From positions 50,528 to 114,527 of the forward strand of contig NZ_BJDF01000001.1 of assembly GCF_005404815.1 (NCBI RefSeq): a DNA stretch of 64,000 nt, written 5' to 3'. Positions 1-8,555 of this stretch are shown piece after piece. A program made the translations under genes and the position numbers. Position 1 is the first letter of the stretch; each line of letters starts with the position of its first letter. The notes beneath the pieces are model-generated. The model worked only from the letters and a program-made list of their open reading frames with translations, searched no databases and was not told the DNA's origin. Source of the stretch: Companilactobacillus huachuanensis (GTDB lineage: Bacteria; Bacillota; Bacilli; Lactobacillales; Lactobacillaceae).

Positions 1-1
1 A

Positions 2-151
2 AAATCTAAAGAACGTCAGATGCTATCAACGATAATTTCATTTATGAAGCGAAAAAACATTGAATTTATTGATAAACAAAATATTGCTGAAATGGTAAAA
101 GATAGAAGTATTAGTTTGACCAAAGAACTTTATGAATTACGAGATAAATAG
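2..151 (+). CDS. C-terminal end of an XRE-type membrane regulator (partial, cut by window edge)
   Basis: Only the last 49 codons are present, ending in TAG. Nucleotides 2-150 match 919-1067, the end of the next gene, with two substitutions, one changing a Lys to Glu. This is therefore the tail of a nearly identical upstream paralogue, or of a tandem duplicate of the next gene. The helix-turn-helix part, if present, lies outside the window. Function beyond that paralogy is not visible. Confidence 0.7.
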   Translation, partial: KSKERQMLSTIISFMKRKNIEFIDKQNIAEMVKDRSISLTKELYELRDK

Positions 152-216
152 GTATTATGTTGCAATTTTAAAAAGTGAATGGGTTTTCCTTAATGTGAAC
201 GTTGGGGAGTGAACAG

Positions 217-1068
217 ATGTCATTGGCAAATAATATTGTTAAATACAGAAAAATAAATGAATTATCTCAGTCACAATTGGCTGAAGCGTTGAGTATTTCA
301 CGACAATCGATTTCAAAATGGGAGACGGGAGAGAATTTACCTAGTATCGATAATTTGATTTCGTTGAGTGGCTTGCTGGATATTTCATTGGATGAATTGA
401 TTACTGGTGAACCGTATCTACACTTCCCATTCAATTATGGAAAGCCAAAAAATCGATGGCTAATATTTCTTCTGTTGATTCCATTTATATTGGGGATATT
501 GTTTTACACATCTTTTAATAATTTCTATATGCCTGTTTTGGGGTTTGCAGCAGCTTATTTCATGCTTGTGTTCTTGACTCCTTTTGATTTCAAACGTTAT
601 TACACGTACTGGTCTTTGGGAAAAAAAGGCATTACATATACGGATAACCAAAAGAACACATATGATAGTTTAGATGAAATAAAGATTCCCATTAAAGCGT
701 TATTGTATATGAGAAAGACTCAATATGTTCCATATAACCAGATTAAAAATATAGAAGTAAAATTAGATTTATGGGACGTCAATCCCGAATCTACAATCTT
801 AATATTTGGATTCTATACGCCTAATTTCGGTCAATATATACGGGAAAATTTTTATTTTGTTCTAACAACAAAAGATGATCAGAAGATTCATCTAGATTTA
901 CGTCAGTATTATTGGCCTAAATCTAAAGAACGTCAGATGCTATCAACGATAATTTCATTTATGAAGCGAAAAAACATTGAATTTATTGATAAACAAAATA
1001 TTGCTGAAATGGTAAAAGATAGAAGTATCAGTTTGACCAAAAAACTTTATGAATTACGAGATAAATAA
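217..1068 (+). CDS. XRE-family HTH regulator with membrane segments
   Basis: 283-residue protein. Residues about 1-65 form a Cro/C1-type helix-turn-helix (SQSQLAEALSISRQSISKWE), the DNA-binding part. Two hydrophobic segments follow (around residues 80-120), then a charged cytoplasmic-looking C-terminal domain with alternating hydrophobic strands. This layout suggests a membrane-tethered transcription factor. The ATG at 217 is preferred over a TTG at 202 because GGGGAG at 204-209 is correctly spaced for it. The gene lies 11 bp upstream of a small membrane protein gene and probably shares its transcript. Its 3' 150 bases are duplicated at the window start. Target genes are unknown. Confidence 0.75.
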   Translation: MSLANNIVKYRKINELSQSQLAEALSISRQSISKWETGENLPSIDNLISLSGLLDISLDELITGEPYLHFPFNYGKPKNRWLIFLLLIPFILGILFYTSFNNFYMPVLGFAAAYFMLVFLTPFDFKRYYTYWSLGKKGITYTDNQKNTYDSLDEIKIPIKALLYMRKTQYVPYNQIKNIEVKLDLWDVNPESTILIFGFYTPNFGQYIRENFYFVLTTKDDQKIHLDLRQYYWPKSKERQMLSTIISFMKRKNIEFIDKQNIAEMVKDRSISLTKKLYELRDK

Positions 1069-1079
1069 GCAGGGGCATC

Positions 1080-1631
1080 ATGAGAAAGTTGAAATTTGGA
1101 CGCAAAATTAGTTATGTGCCTTTGTTAATTAGTGTAAGTGTCGGGTTGGTAGTAGGAGGATTTTTTTTTAGTTTGTCAAAACAAACTGGAATCAGTATTA
1201 TGTTCGGACTACTCTGTCTGATAGTAGCACTAGCCTTGTATGTGATTAACCTGTCAGATGCGTATGGATATTGGCAAATTGATCAAGCACAGATTGAATA
1301 CTACGATTACAGCACTGCTATTAAAAGATTCAAGGCGATTTTGATTCCTTTCGGAAGAAATCAAATAACAATAAATTTGAACGAGATTACAAGTGCAAGT
1401 TTAGTTGTCGGAAAAAAGATTCAGGTTCCCTCAAATATTAAGGCAGCCGCAGCTAGTGCATATTTAGTGTATTTATATCCGAGTTCTTATTATCTAGGTT
1501 TAAAATTAAAGGATGATCGAGAAGTTGATTTGGATTTATCTTTTGATGAGGTTGATAAATCGAAGATTGAACAAATGTTACAATTGCTTGATTCAAAAAC
1601 AGAGTCAGCGGTTAATTTAATTGAGAAATAA
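1080..1631 (+). CDS. Hypothetical membrane protein, partner of the upstream XRE regulator
   Basis: 183 residues. Two transmembrane segments near the N-terminus (about residues 13-30 and 36-55) are followed by a soluble domain with alternating hydrophobic strands, similar in layout to the C-terminal half of the upstream regulator. AGGGGC lies just before the ATG. The 11-bp gap to the regulator gene indicates co-transcription. I do not recognise the family. The co-occurrence suggests it may modulate or be controlled by the regulator, which is inference only. Confidence 0.65.
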   Translation: MRKLKFGRKISYVPLLISVSVGLVVGGFFFSLSKQTGISIMFGLLCLIVALALYVINLSDAYGYWQIDQAQIEYYDYSTAIKRFKAILIPFGRNQITINLNEITSASLVVGKKIQVPSNIKAAAASAYLVYLYPSSYYLGLKLKDDREVDLDLSFDEVDKSKIEQMLQLLDSKTESAVNLIEK

Positions 1632-1642
1632 TCATGGATTGA

Positions 1643-1680
1643 GGTTCTTTCTCAAGCTTGATTATAGAAGTATTTCAATA
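1643..1680 (+). repeat. Short intergenic repeat, copy 1
   Basis: The stretch TTCTC-AAGCTTGATTATAGAAGTATTTCAATA recurs with few changes at 3373-3408 (same strand) and 16299-16328 (opposite strand). The shared core is GTTTGATTATAGAGGTATTT. Its function is unknown; it may be the end of a decayed element. Confidence 0.5.
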
Positions 1681-1684
1681 ATTA

Positions 1685-2016
1685 AAGTTTTAAGGTTTAG
1701 TTAAGTATGCCGTTTCCAGAGCTGAGAGTATTCATTTGCTGCGCGGAACGGCCCGAGCCTGGGAAGCGGTCTCGAACCTCGGTTGAAGACTCGCAAAACC
1801 CGCGAGTCTTCAACCCGCCCGGTGGTGTAAGAGCTAAAGCTCTAACGCCACTTTCGCTGCAAATGAATACTCTCAGCTCTTCCAACTAATTTATTCTTTT
1901 AATGGCATGAACAACAAAATTAAGACTTCAGAGTATTTAAATCGGGCTTTAAATAAATTAGTTCTAGGTCGGTAACTACAACGGTTATATTAATTTTCAC
2001 ATTTCAACGATTAGTT
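1685..2016 (+). mobile_element. MITE-like element carrying structured module, copy 1
   Basis: Non-coding element. The core palindrome spans 1719-1879, with outer arms GAGCTGAGAGTATTCA and its complement. Inside are a stem at about 1785-1814 (GAAGACTCGC with GCGAGTCTTC) and a stem around 1828-1850 (AGAGCT, AA, AGCTCT). The outer ends are degenerate versions of CTAAAGGTTGAAAG and its complement. AATAATTA occurs on both flanks (1677-1684 and 2017-2024), a likely target-site duplication. It lies between two convergent transcripts. No transposase is encoded. Confidence 0.7.
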
Positions 2017-2065
2017 AATAATTATTTTTAAAGCATTTGTGTCAGTCATTAAATATAAAAACTAA

Positions 2066-2126
2066 CAAAATGAGTTGTACCACACTTAATTATTTGATTC
2101 CTTAAGTGTAATACAACTCATTTTTA
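2066..2126. terminator. Bidirectional terminator
   Basis: A near-perfect inverted repeat (AATGAGTTGTACCACACTTAA and its near complement) is flanked by A-rich and T-rich tracts. It sits between the convergent genes ending at 1631 (plus) and 2229 (minus). A related stem occurs at 16206-16258. Confidence 0.75.
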
Positions 2127-2228
2127 TGTAATGTATCTATAATTATTTATCAGAATTATTCTCAGTCCTGGAGACGACTAACTTTTAACCATCCTTAGGA
2201 AAGGACCGGATTTCCGACCTCTTGAGTT

Positions 2229-3167
2229 TTAAATATTTTTATTCAGATTATCCATATCTTTAATCAAATCATTAACTTCATCCATGCTGCCAACGTAAAC
2301 ACCACTGGCTAAGGGATGACCACCACCGCCAAATTTTTCGGCAATCCCATTAATAGCAACATTTTTGGAACGTAAGTTGACGCGGAAATGGTGGGGTTCT
2401 TTTTCACTAACGACAATCCAGTTGTTAACGGTATTGATGCGTCCAATTAAAGGCACAGCGTGATCCAATTCACCGTCAGCCAAATTGAATTTATCGAAGG
2501 CTGCTTTTCTAATGATGATGTAGCCAAATCCAGAAGTGGTAACTTGAAAATTATTGAGAATATAAGCTTCTAAACGAGCTACTTGTAATGACATCTCATC
2601 TTCATGCAAAGCAACCTGAGAAATATCGATTCCAGTTTTAGCTAATTTAGCTGAAATTTTTAGAGTTCGATAATCAGTTTCGCCATACAAGAAGCGGTTA
2701 GTGTCACCGACGATTCCAGAATAGAGGCTAAAGGCAGTTTCTTGTGAAACATGTAGTGGCTCTAGTTTATCGGCCAAAGTATAAATCATTTCAGCACAGC
2801 TAGAAAAAGACTCATCGACCCAATTAATTTCTCCAAACGAATCAACATTGGGGTGATGATCGATTTTGATAATCTTACTAGCTTTGAGGTAGTCACCATT
2901 ATTATCAATTCTAGGAGCATTAGCAGTATCCACGGCAATTACGAGGGAATCTTGATAGGTATCCGCTGAAATTTGGTCCATTTGACCAATCCAATCAAGG
3001 ACAGCTAGATCTATTCCCGTCGCATAAATCTGTTTAGTTGGGTAGGCTTCTTGAAGCATTGTTTTCAATCCAATCTGCGACCCAACAGCATCAGGATCAG
3101 GATTTTGATGTCTGAGAATAATAATTTTTTGGTACTGTTCAATGTCTTTTTGAATTTCATCAATCAT
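2229..3167 (-). CDS. nrnA: DHH-family oligoribonuclease / pAp phosphatase
   Basis: 312-residue cytoplasmic phosphoesterase. The N-terminal DHH domain shows RHQNPDPDAVGS (about residues 19-30), a DTAN motif and DHHPN, which together bind two Mn2+ ions. The C-terminal DHHA1 domain ends with the substrate-binding GGGGHPLASG. The family degrades short RNA oligonucleotides to mononucleotides and dephosphorylates 3'-phosphoadenosine 5'-phosphate. The length is normal for NrnA. GAGGGG precedes the ATG. It is monocistronic, facing a terminator it shares with the convergent XRE operon. Confidence 0.92.
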   Translation of the reverse strand: MIDEIQKDIEQYQKIIILRHQNPDPDAVGSQIGLKTMLQEAYPTKQIYATGIDLAVLDWIGQMDQISADTYQDSLVIAVDTANAPRIDNNGDYLKASKIIKIDHHPNVDSFGEINWVDESFSSCAEMIYTLADKLEPLHVSQETAFSLYSGIVGDTNRFLYGETDYRTLKISAKLAKTGIDISQVALHEDEMSLQVARLEAYILNNFQVTTSGFGYIIIRKAAFDKFNLADGELDHAVPLIGRINTVNNWIVVSEKEPHHFRVNLRSKNVAINGIAEKFGGGGHPLASGVYVGSMDEVNDLIKDMDNLNKNI

Positions 3168-3372
3168 ATGAAGACCCCTCAGCTTTTATTTATTAAAGAA
3201 CAACTAGTCGGGATAGCTAAAGAATATTTCTCGCGCTGAAGCCGGCATAATTAACCATTACTACGTGTTATATTCTTATATTTTACCATCAAATTATCTT
3301 ATCGCGGATTATTATGGTTGATTCCCGGCTTATTCGTAGTTAATAGATAAAGACTGTTTGATCTATTTGGAT

Positions 3373-3408
3373 TTCTCCTTAAGTTTGATTATAGAGGTAT
3401 TTCAATAA
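3373..3408 (+). repeat. Short intergenic repeat, copy 2
   Basis: Same repeat as 1643-1680 and, inverted, 16299-16328. It lies in the 359-bp gap between nrnA and the exporter operon. The rest of that gap holds no ORF with a ribosome binding site. Confidence 0.5.
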
Positions 3409-3435
3409 ATATTTAATTCCACAACGTAAGAGTAA

Positions 3436-3451
3436 CTTACAGAAATGTAAG
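3436..3451. promoter_or_regulatory. Candidate operator upstream of the BceAB-type exporter
   Basis: A perfect inverted repeat CTTACA-GAAA-TGTAAG is followed ten bases on by another ATGTAAG. It lies 76 bp before the ATPase start, with a possible TATGAT -10 box at 3494-3499 and no good -35, as expected of an activator-dependent promoter. Bce-type exporters are usually induced by a response regulator, and none is encoded nearby. Confidence 0.45.
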
Positions 3452-3526
3452 AAAATGTAAGGAGAATCGCACGACCCCAAACACCCCACCAGTTATGATA
3501 GATATATCAAATGGAGGGAAGTACAA

Positions 3527-4279
3527 ATGCAAAAAATCGTCGATGTACAAAATATTGAAAAAATTTATGGTAAGGCCGGTGAGAAACAATTTAAGGCTTT
3601 ATCAGACGTTAATTTTGAAGTTAAACCTGGCGAATTCGTTGGAATTATGGGTGCTTCAGGTTCAGGTAAGACAACGTTGCTAAATATCCTTTCAACATTA
3701 GATACACCAACTAGTGGTCGTGTTGAAATTGCTGGTCAAGATATTACTAAACTAAAGAATAATGAAATGGCCGATTTTCGTTCTAATAAGATTGGATTCA
3801 TTTTTCAAGATTTCAACTTATTAGAAAACCTCACTGCCTATGAAAATATTGCTTTGCCATTAGCTCTACAAAACAAACCTGCTAAAGCAATCAAACCAGC
3901 CGTTATGAATATCTCCGAAAAACTAGGATTAACCGAGATTCTGAATCACTATCCAACTGAGTTATCTGGCGGTCAAAAACAACGTGTTGCCGCTGCTCGT
4001 GCTTTGGTACACGAACCATCAATCGTTTTTGGAGATGAACCAACTGGTGCACTTGATTCTAAGAGCGCTCGTGCTTTGATGGATACACTAACAAAAATTA
4101 ATCGTGAAGATAACGTTTCGATTTTACTTGTGACCCATGATCCATTCTCAGCTAGTTTCTGTGATCGCATCCTCTTCATTAAAGATGGTGAAATCGGTCA
4201 AGAATTGAAGAAAGAAGATCATAGTCGGGCTGAATATTATCAAGAAATCTTAGACTCATTGGGAACATTCGCAGAATAG
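3527..4279 (+). CDS. ABC transporter ATPase, BceA-type (antimicrobial peptide resistance)
   Basis: 250 residues, a single nucleotide-binding domain. Walker A is GASGSGKTT (about residues 42-50), the signature is LSGGQKQR and Walker B ends in DEPTGALD, with a switch His in LVTHD. It belongs to the MacB/LolD/BceA class of ATPases, which energise FtsX-type permeases. The permease gene follows after 13 bp, so the two form one operon. Bce systems remove cell-wall-active peptides from lipid II cycle intermediates. GGAGGG precedes the ATG. The usual histidine kinase and response regulator genes are absent here. Confidence 0.88.
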   Translation: MQKIVDVQNIEKIYGKAGEKQFKALSDVNFEVKPGEFVGIMGASGSGKTTLLNILSTLDTPTSGRVEIAGQDITKLKNNEMADFRSNKIGFIFQDFNLLENLTAYENIALPLALQNKPAKAIKPAVMNISEKLGLTEILNHYPTELSGGQKQRVAAARALVHEPSIVFGDEPTGALDSKSARALMDTLTKINREDNVSILLVTHDPFSASFCDRILFIKDGEIGQELKKEDHSRAEYYQEILDSLGTFAE

Positions 4280-4292
4280 GGGGGAGACAAAT

Positions 4293-6083
4293 ATGCTAAA
4301 CAAATTAGCCTTGAGTGGCATTAAACATCGAATACGAGATTATAGTGTGTTATTTTCCGGCTTGATGATTGCATCAGCTATTTTCTACATGTTCATGTCA
4401 CTGGCAACTAATAAATCGTTTTTGAACTCTAACTCCCCAGCGTCCGCAACTAGCTTCATCTTTGGCTTTGGAATCGTGCTATTAGCTATTATCACGATTG
4501 TTTATATCAATTATGCCAACACATTTCTGTTGAGTATGCGCCAAAAGGAATATGGAATGTTCATGATGCTTGGTGCCAAGAGTAGTAAAATTTCTCGAAT
4601 GATTTTTATCGAAACGTTTGCTATCGGTGCTATTTCAACATTAATTGGAACGGCCTTAGGAATTTTGGCAACAGGCTTTGTCAGCAAGTGGATTATCAGT
4701 GCTTTGGATATGCAAGTTAAGCATTTCAATAGTTTTTATTTACCAGCTTTATTATCGACATTTGTATTTTTCGTTGTTATCTTCATGTTTTCCGCTATCA
4801 AAAATTCAATGTCATTACGTCGCAGCAAGGTTTTAACATTGCTTAATCGTGACAGTCAACCAGTTAAAATTAAACGTAACGGCGTTTTAAAGGCTGTTCA
4901 AGCAGTGCTTGGTTTAGTACTTTTAGCTCTAGGCTACCTATCAATGTGGTATATCGGTCAAAATCCTGGCTTTATCATGATTGGCATTCCGATTGCTCTA
5001 GTAACGATCGTTGGTGGAACGTATTTTACTATCAATTCCTTTGTTACCGCATTTATCGTGATGTTAAAGCACAACACTAAGTATTCTCAAAAAGGATTGA
5101 ACAATTTTACACTTTCTCAATTGAGTTTTAGAATCAATGACTACACTAAAATTCTCTCCATGGTTTCCATCATGTTTGCTTTAGCATTAGGTGCAATCAC
5201 AGTGGGACTAGGTTTCAATAACCAAATTGACAATGTCGTCAACGGTCAAAATTACTATGATGTGCAATTGACTAATCCTGATGCAGCACAACAAAAGAGA
5301 CTCAAGGGTTTGAATATCGAAAAGAAGAATATTTATAACTTCAAAGTTGATAAGACAAATGTCTATTATAAAACCAGTGAGTTCAAAAAGCAGCCGTTAG
5401 GATATGCTCAAATTGATACGAAGACAATGATTTCTAAGCAACAAATTACCGCTGATCCTAGTAAAAATGACAATGCTAAATTCGAGCTGATGAATACACG
5501 GATGCCAGATCAACGAGGAAAAGTAGTTAAATTCGTTAATACGCAAGAATTTAATGCCATCAATGCACCTACAACTACAACAGTGCTAGTTAAGACTAAT
5601 TCCTTCAAGAATAATTTGGCCGAAATTAAGTCCATTTCAAAGGCTGAAGTTAAACGATATCCAGTTTTGAAAAATGCGGGAGCCGATAAATACAGTGCCT
5701 ACACAATGATCAATGGTTTCTTCTCTGGACTAGAATTCATGGGCTTCTTCCTAGGAATTGCTTTCTTAGCAATGTTAGCAAGTTGTCTGATGTTCAAAAT
5801 TCTATCAGGTGCGAATGGTGATGTTAAGCGTTATAACATGCTTTATAAAATTGGTACACAACAAAAAGTATTGCGTGCCACGATCAATAAAGAAATCGGT
5901 GTACTCTTCTCAGTTCCAGCTATTTTAGGAATTGTACATGTGTTGTTAGGTTTACAAATGTTTAATAAGATTCTATATAAACCATATGCAAACATTGAAA
6001 TACCTTTTGCAATCTTCATCGTATTGTATCTCGGTTATTATTTCGTAACGAGATATCTTTACAAAAAAATTGTACTCAAATAA
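4293..6083 (+). CDS. FtsX-type ABC permease, BceB-type
   Basis: 596 residues with about ten transmembrane segments. An N-terminal segment is followed by a first FtsX core (about residues 55-170). Further helices lead to a large extracytoplasmic domain of roughly 190 residues (about 310-500) before the last three helices. This arrangement, and the partner ATPase immediately upstream, match BceB of bacitracin/nisin-type detoxification modules, which are usually 620-670 residues. The large loop is the peptide-sensing part in the family. GGGGGAG lies upstream of the ATG. Substrate is not predictable from sequence. Confidence 0.85.
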   Translation: MLNKLALSGIKHRIRDYSVLFSGLMIASAIFYMFMSLATNKSFLNSNSPASATSFIFGFGIVLLAIITIVYINYANTFLLSMRQKEYGMFMMLGAKSSKISRMIFIETFAIGAISTLIGTALGILATGFVSKWIISALDMQVKHFNSFYLPALLSTFVFFVVIFMFSAIKNSMSLRRSKVLTLLNRDSQPVKIKRNGVLKAVQAVLGLVLLALGYLSMWYIGQNPGFIMIGIPIALVTIVGGTYFTINSFVTAFIVMLKHNTKYSQKGLNNFTLSQLSFRINDYTKILSMVSIMFALALGAITVGLGFNNQIDNVVNGQNYYDVQLTNPDAAQQKRLKGLNIEKKNIYNFKVDKTNVYYKTSEFKKQPLGYAQIDTKTMISKQQITADPSKNDNAKFELMNTRMPDQRGKVVKFVNTQEFNAINAPTTTTVLVKTNSFKNNLAEIKSISKAEVKRYPVLKNAGADKYSAYTMINGFFSGLEFMGFFLGIAFLAMLASCLMFKILSGANGDVKRYNMLYKIGTQQKVLRATINKEIGVLFSVPAILGIVHVLLGLQMFNKILYKPYANIEIPFAIFIVLYLGYYFVTRYLYKKIVLK

Positions 6084-6089
6084 GATACA

Positions 6090-6162
6090 GCAGTTCCGTT
6101 CCAAGGAACTGCGCACACCGGGTATGGACCTGTTGTGCGCAGCTTCTTGGAAACAAGAAGCT
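6090..6162 (+). other. Three tandem hairpins after the exporter operon
   Basis: Three adjacent perfect hairpins follow the permease stop: GCAGTTCC/GGAACTGC (6090-6112), GCGCACA/TGTGCGC (6111-6140) and AGCTTCTTG-GAAA-CAAGAAGCT (6141-6162, GAAA tetraloop). No U-tract follows directly, so a simple intrinsic terminator is not obvious. A weak CAAGA/TCTTG stem with a T-run near 6233-6262 may be the real terminator. The cluster could stabilise the mRNA 3' end. Confidence 0.5.
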
Positions 6163-6283
6163 CCCCCCTTAATAATTAATCTATTTTTAGATTTCGAAAT
6201 CCTCAACAACTTTCGAAAATACTTTAAAAGAGTCAAGATTATCAAAAGTCTTGGTTCTTTTTTTGGGATTTAAGTATTCTCAA

Positions 6284-6530
6284 CTAAAGGTTGAAGGTTT
6301 AGTTAAGTATGTCGTTTCCAGAACTGAGAGTATTCAATTGCTGCGCGGAACGGCCCGAGCCAAAATGTGGTCTCGTACCTCGGTTGAAGCCTCACCACAA
6401 AGCGGTAAGTCTCCAACACGCCCTGTGGTGTAAGAGCTAAAGCTCTAACGCCACTTTCGCTGCAAATGAATACTCTCAGCTCTTCCAACTGGTTTATTTT
6501 TTAACAGCGGGAATAAAATGAAAATTTCTG
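6284..6530 (+). mobile_element. MITE-like element with structured module, copy 2 (right end decayed)
   Basis: The left terminus is CTAAAGGTTGAAGG at 6284. The module palindrome spans 6321-6482, with inner stems rebuilt from different sequence (TCACC/GGTAAG-type) compared with copy 1. The AGAGCT/AGCTCT stem is retained. The right side fades after about 6530. At 6574-6600 a further decayed end (AGCTCTGTAGACGGCAT) is found, so two elements may overlap here. Confidence 0.65.
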
Positions 6531-6714
6531 ATTATTTAAATAAATTGACTATGAAATAACCTTGTAATTTGAATGTCCAGCTCTGTAGACGGCATATTTA
6601 ACTAGCACCACAGGTATGAGAAATGTTTGTGGGTAGTGGAAGCGCTTGAAGTGTCCAATCAATGAATATTTTTCGAATCTGGAGATAGCATATTTTACAT
6701 TCACAGACAGTATT

Positions 6715-6752
6715 AAAAAAATCCACGTTATTCTAATAACATGGATTTTTTG
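6715..6752. terminator. Terminator-like hairpin without an adjacent gene end
   Basis: The stem ATCCACGTTATT-CTA-ATAACATGGAT is flanked by A6 on one side and T6 on the other, so it can act in both directions. No ORF ends nearby. The gap 6531-6973 otherwise holds decayed repeat ends and the leader of the importer operon. The hairpin may end readthrough from the exporter or an unannotated transcript. Confidence 0.6.
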
Positions 6753-6973
6753 GTTTGTTCGTAAAAATATTTTTAATCTAATAAGTGCAAGGATTATAAT
6801 CGCCTTAACATTGGTGTTATAGTTTTTTTGTGACCATGTTCAATTGGCAAAAATACGAACAATTTTTTCACAAAACGTTTTTTTGTTGCCAAATCTTAAA
6901 TTAAACATTAGAATTTTCTTAATATAATTGTTTTAAGATTATTATGTATGAGGTATGAAGGGAGTATTTAACT

Positions 6974-7714
6974 ATGTCATCAATGATTGAATTCCGCAAT
7001 GTGCAAAAGTATTACGGCGATTTCCACGCTTTAAAGGATATTAATTTGGAAATCGATAAGGGTGAAACGGTTGTTTTGATTGGACCATCTGGATCAGGTA
7101 AGAGTACCTTGTCTAGAACTGTCAATGGATTGGAAACAATTCAAGAGGGGCAACTTATCGTTAATGGACGTGATATTGCTGAACGTTCAACTGATATTAA
7201 CCGAATTAGACGTGATGTTGGTATGGTTTTCCAACATTTTAACTTGTATGCCAACAAAGATGTCCTAGAAAATATCATGTTAGCACCCCGTATCGTTTTA
7301 AAAATGAATGAAGATGAAAATAAAAAACAAGCTATGGCTCTGCTAGATCAAGTCGGCTTGGCTGATAAAGCTCATAATATGCCTTCACAAATTTCTGGTG
7401 GTCAAAAACAACGTGTCGCCATTGCCAGATCTTTAGCTATGAAGCCTCGTTGTATGTTATTTGACGAACCTACAAGTGCGCTGGATCCAGAAATGATCGA
7501 CGATGTTTTGAAGGTTATCAAATATGTTACTAGCCAAAGTGATATGACTTCTTTGATCGTAACGCATGAAATGGGTTTTGCTCAAGAAGTTGCTAACCGA
7601 GTTATCTTCATGGCTGATGGCGAAATTTTGGAGGATGATAACAAGGATACTTTCTTCAATCATCCAACTAATGAACGTGCTACACAGTTCTTGAGTAAGA
7701 TCATTAAACACTAG
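6974..7714 (+). CDS. glnQ: Polar amino-acid ABC transporter ATPase (GlnQ-type)
   Basis: 246 residues. Walker A is GPSGSGKST, the signature is ISGGQKQR and Walker B is MLFDEPTSALDPE, with the switch His in VTHEMGFA. The signature ALDPEM and overall length are typical of the PAAT family ATPases for glutamine, glutamate or other polar amino acids. It is the first gene of a four-gene operon with a binding protein and two permeases, in the order of Bacillus glnQHMP. AAGGGAG precedes the ATG. The substrate is assigned by family only. Confidence 0.88.
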   Translation: MSSMIEFRNVQKYYGDFHALKDINLEIDKGETVVLIGPSGSGKSTLSRTVNGLETIQEGQLIVNGRDIAERSTDINRIRRDVGMVFQHFNLYANKDVLENIMLAPRIVLKMNEDENKKQAMALLDQVGLADKAHNMPSQISGGQKQRVAIARSLAMKPRCMLFDEPTSALDPEMIDDVLKVIKYVTSQSDMTSLIVTHEMGFAQEVANRVIFMADGEILEDDNKDTFFNHPTNERATQFLSKIIKH

Positions 7715-7727
7715 AGGGGGTAAGAAT

Positions 7728-8555
7728 ATGAAACGCTGGAAATATTTTGCAGTAATTATCACTTCTTTACTTCTAGTCTTTACATTGGCCGGCTGTGGTT
7801 CACAATCACTGTCGTCACAAAATCTTTATGAAAATGACAAGAAAACTAAAACAGTAACTTGGGGTGTTAAAGCCGATACTAAGTTGCTTGGTTTGGTGGA
7901 TGTTAAAGACGGACAAGAAAAGGGATTTGAAATTGATTTAGCTAAGGCAATTACTAAAAAAATGTATGGTAAAGACGCTAAAGCTAAGTTTGTTACCGTT
8001 ACATCACAGTCACGGATTCCCTTATTGAAGAATGGTAATATTGATGCCATCATCGCTACAATGACCATAACGCCTGAACGTCAAAAGACAATTGACTTCT
8101 CTAACTCATATTTTGATGCTGGACAATCAATTTTAGTTAAAGATGGTTCTCCAATTAAGAAAGTTCAGGATCTTAATAACAAGACGATTATCGGTGTTGT
8201 TGGTTCAAACTCAGTTCAAAATGTTAAAAAATTTGCGCCAAAGGCTCGAGTTTTACAATTGCCAGATTATGCGCAAGCCTTAACAGCTTTGAAGTCAGGT
8301 CAGGGTGATGCTTTGACAACTGATAATGTTATTTTAGCTGGTATGGCCGTTAACAATCCGGGCTACAAGCTACAAGGTAAGGCCTTTACAACTGAACCTT
8401 ACGGTATTGGTATCAACAAAGGTCAAACTGACCTCAAATCAGCTATTAACAAGGCTTTGAGTGAAGTAGAAGCCGATGGTACATACAATAAATTGATTAT
8501 GAAATGGTTTGGTAATGTACCTGGATTTAACTACAAGGAGGTGCTACGCAAATGA
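7728..8555 (+). CDS. glnH: Amino-acid-binding lipoprotein of the ABC importer
   Basis: 275 residues. The signal peptide ends in the lipobox LAGC with the lipidated Cys at about residue 23. The rest is a class-3 periplasmic binding protein fold (SBP_bac_3), showing GFEIDLAKAI, the TITPERQKTIDFS motif and KSGQGDALTTDN. In this family these segments line the amino-acid site. It captures the substrate outside the membrane for the downstream permeases. The stop codon overlaps the next start (ATGA), indicating translational coupling. Glutamine or glutamate is the likely ligand, by similarity of layout. Confidence 0.87.
   Translation: MKRWKYFAVIITSLLLVFTLAGCGSQSLSSQNLYENDKKTKTVTWGVKADTKLLGLVDVKDGQEKGFEIDLAKAITKKMYGKDAKAKFVTVTSQSRIPLLKNGNIDAIIATMTITPERQKTIDFSNSYFDAGQSILVKDGSPIKKVQDLNNKTIIGVVGSNSVQNVKKFAPKARVLQLPDYAQALTALKSGQGDALTTDNVILAGMAVNNPGYKLQGKAFTTEPYGIGINKGQTDLKSAINKALSEVEADGTYNKLIMKWFGNVPGFNYKEVLRK

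Noticed and set aside
1828-1860. T-box-like GGTGGTGTAA motif in the repeat modules
   Set aside because: There is no stem I, specifier loop or downstream gene in fixed position; the motif pairs locally with TAACGCCAC.
1697-1889. Overlapping ORFs on both strands inside the MITE-like elements (also at 6303-6488, 11642-11866, 19314-19496, 56150-56380, 57793-57978)
   Set aside because: They arise from the palindromic sequence, are read in both directions, have no ribosome binding sites and are not conserved as proteins between copies.
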